Shown here: positions 58,811 to 64,000 of the stretch, piece by piece
How the letters are laid out: each line of letters begins with the position of its first letter
Numbering within the stretch: position 1 is the stretch's first letter
Assembly (NCBI GenBank): GCA_012845835.1
Contig: JABAKD010000002.1
Location: 8,454,620 to 8,518,619, forward strand
DNA from: Undaria pinnatifida
Lineage: Eukaryota > Sar > Phaeophyceae > Laminariales > Alariaceae
Reading direction: 5' to 3'
DNA: 64,000 bases
Translations under genes and position numbers: made by a program
Notes under the pieces: generated by a model
The model's database searches: none
Told to the model about the DNA's origin: nothing
Seen by the model: only the letters and a program-made list of their open reading frames with translations

Positions 58811-59704
58811 AAGGCAGCCTTGTGCTGCTGCACGGGCAAAAATCGTAATCCTGGAACCAAGGAACGTATCCACCAGATTTATCCCTATTTGTTGAGGCCT
58901 TCTCATATTATTATGAAACCCATGAAACGGCTGAGAGCCATTTTTTTCACTTTTTGTCGACGACCAAAATAAACGACAGCTCAGCTGACGACTGAGACTA
59001 TAGCATCAGTCAATACATAAGTACTGAAGGCTGTATTACCCACCACTGATCGCCCGCAATCAAAGCACCAGTGGTGCACCAGGTCTCCGTCCGACGGGGA
59101 TATAAAAACCAGCATATACCCCAATGCCGCAAATGGATGTACGAGTGCGGGGGTACCAGTGCACATTTTTTTCTTGTATCATACCAGGTACGTCAATTAG
59201 GCGGGGCGCTTGACGGCCCCCCTCTGGCCTCTGAATCGAACGATTGTTGCATATCTGCACCGCCTAAATCCTAAATCGGTCGCGACTACGCCTGTCGGTG
59301 CGGGGGTGGGGAGAGTCGGCCGCAAAAGGTTTGGCGGGGCTGATGACGTGATGTGCCTGGTCAGAGGTAACGAGCAAATACATAGTGCGGGGATAAGAGC
59401 CAGCACGAGCCGGGTATGGGACCCAAACCAACTACGAAACGACAGAGACCAATGGGAGGTGCAGCCGCATCGACGGTTTATTATAGTGTATGAGCAAGGC
59501 AATGCGACTTGTATCATCCTGCGCAGTCTCCGTGGTCGGGCGTAAATCCTGGATTCTAATATAGGATAAAGTATGGAAATTGGGCAAATTTGGTTTAGCC
59601 CACGTGTGCTTCCAGTATTATGAGAAAAAAAAAAAAATACTGCCTGAAACAGTGCTTCACACCCTAACCCTAGCCCCAACCCCAAGGACATTTATTATGC
59701 GGTC

Positions 59705-59850
59705 GGATTTGTCAGTCGAAAACGGCCTTTTTCGACTGAAGCCCAAATCGGGCTTTCTTACACAGTCGACAAAGGGCTTTTTCGACTCAACTTTCGACTG
59801 AGAACTCCGACTGGCGGATCCAGTCGAAAAACTCAGTCGAAAAAATTTTA
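59705..59850 (+). repeat. Cluster of agtcgaaaa motifs in both orientations
   Basis: At least seven copies of cagtcgaaaa or its complement ttttcgactg, in mixed orientation, within 145 bp. The stretch could fold on itself. Confidence 0.6.
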
Positions 59851-60092
59851 CACGTGTTTTTTGAACCGATTGCATCGCTCATCCCACCACCACACACACC
59901 CACACGGCCACATACCTCACGTTGCTGCCGTCGTGTGATCCACGCTGCTGGCGAGCGGAAGTAGGAATGCGCCACGCTGACTTGCTGCGAGAAGCAACAA
60001 ACAGCAGCAATAGCCAAGCCAGCGTCAGCGCGTGGATGATACTGCTGTGTGATACCTGGTATGGATGTATGGCCTGTGTTGGCAATATAGAA

Positions 60093-60140
60093 CTACCCAC
60101 TGGCCTACGTAGTCACGTGATTTGGTGGGCCAGTGGGTAG
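60093..60140. repeat. 13-bp perfect inverted repeat
   Basis: The arm ctacccactggcc (60093-60105) pairs with ggccagtgggtag (60128-60140) around a 22-base loop. It lies just beyond the copia RNase H end and could belong to that element's downstream sequence. Confidence 0.5.
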
Positions 60141-60169
60141 ATCTGTATAATCAACAAAAAAAAATCTTT

Positions 60170-62480
60170 GCACGAAGTAGCTCTCGGAAATGGGATCGCA
60201 CATCAATATGCTTGCTCCGCGCAGAACTGAGAGGGTTCTCCGCCAGTGCTATGGCCCCCTGATTATCTTCAAAAACTCGGACACATGATCCGGTTAGCTG
60301 TGGACAAATAAATGAAAGATAATACTACCCGCGTAAACAGAGCCTCCTTCACCCCTTCACCCAGGGCTACATACTCTGCTTCTGCTGTAGACAACGTAAC
60401 GCACCTCTGCGTGCTACTTGCCTAACTGACGGCAGCACCCCCAAGGTAATTACCGTCCCCGACACCGAGCGCCTGCCATTCGACTTATCAGCGTAGTCAG
60501 CATCGCTATATGCAGTCAGATCCAACCCCGAACCCCTTACAAAAGTCAAACCCACACCCCTTGTCCCGTGGAGGTATGCCATGATCTTCAGAACTGCTCT
60601 CCAGTGCCTGTCGGTGGGGTTGTGAGAATGGCGCGCCACAGCACGCACCGCGTTCGAGATGTCTGGCCGCGACATGGTCGACAGCCACATCATACTACCC
60701 ACAGCCTCCCTGTACGGCCAGTCGCCCCTTGGTTCGCCCTCCTCTCTTGGACCTAGTTCAACGCCAGGGGTCGCGGGGATGTAAGAGGACGAGTTCACAC
60801 CAAAACGGTTCAGCATGAATTCAACCAAAGCCTTCTGCCTGATCTCCAACGTGCCCAATTCCCAGTGACGCTTGAAAGCACCGCCAGTATACCAAGTTAA
60901 CTCGCCTAGGCTGGGAAACTTCGCATTTAATGTGGCATGGAAGTCTCTGCAAGCCTCGTCTGATCCTGCAATCCCAATTTCATCTACACGAACGGCCATA
61001 ATCAGTTCTACCTTGCCATCCACAACCATGCGAAAAACACAAGGATCAGTCCTACTCTGCTCCATGCCGAATTCTACCACGGTCTCTACCAGTAGTCCGG
61101 CCCACTGCCGTGCACTCTGCTTCAGACCATATAGTGATCTGTTGAGGCGAACAATATTTCCTGACATGTCACCAAACCCATCGGGTAGTTCCATGTATAT
61201 CTCGGCGTCGAGTTTCGCACGGACTAAAGATTGTGCTACGTCTAAATGGAAAATCTTCAGACCTTGCTCATTTGCAACGGCCGCCAGAATATTGGTTGAC
61301 GCTGACGATGGGGTTGGTGCAAACGTTTGAAAGTGATCTACGTCTTGCACCTGGCTAAAGCCCATAGCCACAAGCCTTGCTCGCGTCTTCGCTATGATAC
61401 CATCCTTGTCAGTCTCGTACGAGAATACCAATTTTGCACCTACAGGTTTCTGCCCTAGCGGCGAAGTCGCAGCTTCGTATGTACCGGTCGGTTTGTGACC
61501 GTCCAACTCAGCCTTCATAGCCTTACGCCACGCCGCCTTGTATTGGGAACGCTCTGCATCTGCTACGAATTTCGGGGGTGGTTTCATATCTTCTGGAAAA
61601 TCACTCGGTATGCACACGTTTGACTCCCCTGTATTTTCTTCCGCAGCAGGTCCTCCGGCCATCATGGCCATTACATTATCCGTCGTCCAGGATGTATTTG
61701 CCAGTATACTCCCAAACTCCGTCCACTTTTGCAGTGCCGCAGAAATCGCGTCCGCGATAACACACTGACGTTGAGCAGATTCATCCTGCAGGCGTTGGCT
61801 CTGACCCTGGGTCCGGCCCATTACTATCGGGGGTAGCCGTCCCCAGCTACTGAGCTCGTGAGCTTCCCTACCCGACCGGATCGCGGGGGTACCTTCGCCG
61901 TTCCCTTTGCCGGTGCCGGAGGCTGCTGATGCATCTGAGCCGCTTTCGGTCCTCCCTGCCGGGACCGAGGAGGCGTTCACCGCGCCCCCTTGAGACGAAT
62001 CCATCGTCTCGACTGTTTCGGCCCTCCCTGCCGGAACCGAGGAGGCGTCCACCGCGCCCCCTTGAGACGAATCTATCGTCTCGACTGTTTCGGCCCTCCC
62101 TGCCGGAACCGAGGAGGCGTCTACCGCGCCCCCTTGAGACGAGTCCATCGTTTCGGCTGTTCCGTCGCCAAGCATCACGGGCGACAGGTGCCTCCTGCGA
62201 GCGCTCTTGCAAGCACGCGTGCAGATCACCACCATCGCCGGCAGCAAGTGTCTCCTGTGAGCACTTCCGCAAGAACGAGTGCAGATCAAACCCCCACGTT
62301 GCGTCGAGGTCGGTCAGGCGAGCCAGACCTTCGTCCTGCTCATCCATCACCCCCCCCCCCCCCACCTCCATCTGACGTGCTCTTGTCGTCGGCCTCGGAC
62401 CCCCCCTCTTCCTGAGACAGGGAGTCATGCATCTGGGAAGGTACAGGTGGTGAAGGCGACACGCGTTGCCAGGTGACATG
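60170..62480 (-). mobile_element. Ty1/copia retrotransposon relic (pol region)
   Basis: The minus strand holds Ty1/copia pol. In order: a low-complexity N-terminal part with a 24-residue repeat unit (DSSQGGAVDASSVPAGR core) three times at about 61990-62170; a reverse transcriptase with FHLDVAQSL, a YMELPDGF step and SLYGLKQSARQW; and an RNase H with AYSDADYADKSNGRRSVSG. The final RNase H part extends to about 60180. Gag, protease and integrase are not recognisable, and no LTR pair was found, so the element is partial and broken by a few changes. Age is unclear without LTRs. Its copia identity is firm. Confidence 0.8.
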
Positions 62481-62599
62481 GCGCGTGGTACGCAGAATAA
62501 GGTGTTTGGTCAGTGCTCGTACGGCGTCGGAAATTGCATTTGCGAGAATCCCATTTTGAGGTTAAGACGGAAAAACTCACGACTAAATATTTGATTGCT

Positions 62600-63600
62600 C
62601 AAAAGCAAGAATCGTTATATAAAGCAATTGATATCACGTCATTATTTTTCTAGCCATCCATGACGTAGCTTTCCTTCAACCCCCCCATCCCCCCCTCCAA
62701 CGCCCCCTCCTTCCCTACACCCCGCACGATCGCCTAGACCCAGCACCGCGCGTATAGAAAGCACCCGATCGAAGGATCACACACAATGTTGCGAACATCA
62801 GTGTCGTCCAAATCCTTGATCTCATAGCTGGAGTGTATTCTAGTATTATATGTGACCTAAACCTCTTGAAAACCTCCCCCCCCCCCTTTTTTTTTTCCTC
62901 GCTCTCTCTTGCTCAACGCCCCACCTAATATCGAAATCCGCCAGAGTAATCAACACTTTCACGCCCTGGATATCGCCTCGTTATCGTTTGACAGCCGTCC
63001 ATGCCGCTGCTGCAATTCCCACCCACCCCCGCCCCCAACGCCCCCTCCTTCCCCATCACCCGAACCATCGCCTAGACCTAGCACCACGCGTATAGCAAAC
63101 CCCTACATCTACGCGACCTAAAGCCCAGCACCCGCCCCCCCCCCGACGCCACATCCCCCCCCCCCTCGCCCACAAGAGGTATTTCTAATTTCCACGCACA
63201 GATTGAGCTGTCCCGCCTGTCCCCTTCCCCCTTCACCCCCTCCCGCCCCCCGTTATGATCAAAATCAGGCCCCCACGTCCTTAAAAACTTCGCCCTTCCC
63301 TCGCCGGTTATTCGACTTACAGAATTCACTTGATAAACTGATGCATTTCCTTCCATAGCTGTCAGATTTTGTCCCCCTCAGAAACGGGTTTTATAGTTTC
63401 CGGGAACAGACTCCCTTACATCATCCTGTTGACCCTGATAGCTACAATGTAGTTGCAATGGGAGTCGCCGACCTATATCCTCAATGAGGACACACAACCC
63501 GTAATACGCGCGATCGGAGTATCACACACAGCTTACAAATATGAGTTTCGGCGAAATATTCGATCTCACAGCAGGAGTGTATTTTTACTTTTATAATTGT
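62600..63600 (+). repeat. C-rich tandem-repeat element, copy 2
   Basis: This block is homologous to 3230-4640, including accatcgcctagacctagca (63064-63083), gtcagattttgtccccctca and the tail gggagtcgccgacctatatc with gcaggagtgtatttttactt. It is shorter because it has fewer internal units. Confidence 0.7.
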
Positions 63601-64000
63601 GTGTTTGCGGTAAAATGATTAAATCTAACAATCCAAGGAAATAATCCCGCCAAGCGAACGTTGAAGGAAGAATTTGCCAAAAACGGCATGGAAATTTCAT
63701 TTTTGAACGACGTAGAGTGAGCTTCCATCAATAGCGACCAGATCATACGATTGGCCTGCCAACAGCGGGCACACCGGCACAACAATCAGAGGGCACGAGC
63801 GCACAACCCACACGGCAGCACACAGCAAGCAGCACTGAACGTTGTTCTCTGTGCTTGGCAGCGGTAGAGACAACCAAACATTGATGCGGAGGCACCAAAG
63901 AGTAGCTGAGGAGGCATGGCGCGCACGCGAAACCTCAGGGGTAGGTGCTATTGAGTCAGCGCTCCCGCGCTCTCTACGATGTGACCTCGGTCTCTGCTGC

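Larger units (their letters stand above)
58811..60169. other. Gap between the acidic gene and the copia relic
   Basis: It holds the agtcgaaaa cluster and the 13-bp inverted repeat. No gene is recognised. A short ccctaaccctag stretch at 59661 is too short to call telomeric. Confidence 0.45.

Noticed and set aside
59660-59690. Interstitial telomere repeat (ccctaaccctag)
   Set aside because: Only about two imperfect units; plant and algal telomeres would be CCCTAAA.
1-64000. CRISPR arrays, bacterial operons or ribosome-binding sites
   Set aside because: No array of short identical repeats with unique spacers, and gene structure is eukaryotic with introns.

Overview
The window reads as nuclear DNA of a eukaryote. 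Coding sequence is sparse, genes are split by long introns with GTGAG donors and AG acceptors, simple and satellite repeats are abundant, and LTR retrotransposon relics (Ty3/gypsy with a chromodomain, Ty1/copia), a SINE-like family and foldback elements are present. The best gene starts with a signal peptide whose predicted cleavage site is followed by Phe (NA|FVFRAP). This matches the ASAFAP-type bipartite plastid-import signal of algae with red-derived complex plastids. Together with the many CAG/CTG/CAA runs, this suggests a photosynthetic stramenopile, possibly a brown alga. That assignment is inference; no rRNA or housekeeping marker is present.

Layout. 1-7.5 kb: mostly non-coding, with a C-rich tandem-repeat element (3.2-4.6 kb) that recurs at the far end (62.6-63.6 kb). 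7.6-10.0 kb: a nested insertion, a young, reduced Ty3/gypsy element inside a SINE-like element that has its own 14-bp target duplication. 10-20 kb: no recognisable gene; a (CTTTT)n block at 12.1 kb. 20-36 kb: dispersed repeats (SINE copies, two long-arm foldback elements, tandem ~290-bp units, a GT-rich minisatellite) and scattered fragments of the main gene family. 37.8-42.7 kb (+): a decayed three-exon paralogue. 44.1-45.8 kb: a ~215-bp satellite with a dimeric higher-order period. 47.9-50.8 kb: a ~1.5-kb tandem duplication carrying the tail of the gene family. 50.8-58.5 kb (-): the intact three-exon gene. 60.2-62.5 kb (-): a Ty1/copia relic.

The most notable content is the gene family. The intact copy (minus, 58489-50777) splices to 639 residues: a signal/transit leader, a short acidic exon, and a ~490-residue acidic exon built from two interleaved repeat modules. 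The copy at 37829-42350 (+) keeps the same exon order, splice phases and a first exon of identical length (303 bp), but its frame is broken several times. The two form an inverted segmental duplication. A tail fragment (49330-49452) and two small fragments near 32.6-33.3 kb are further debris. I do not recognise the family and assign no function. Most remaining short open frames look like chance frames in repeats.
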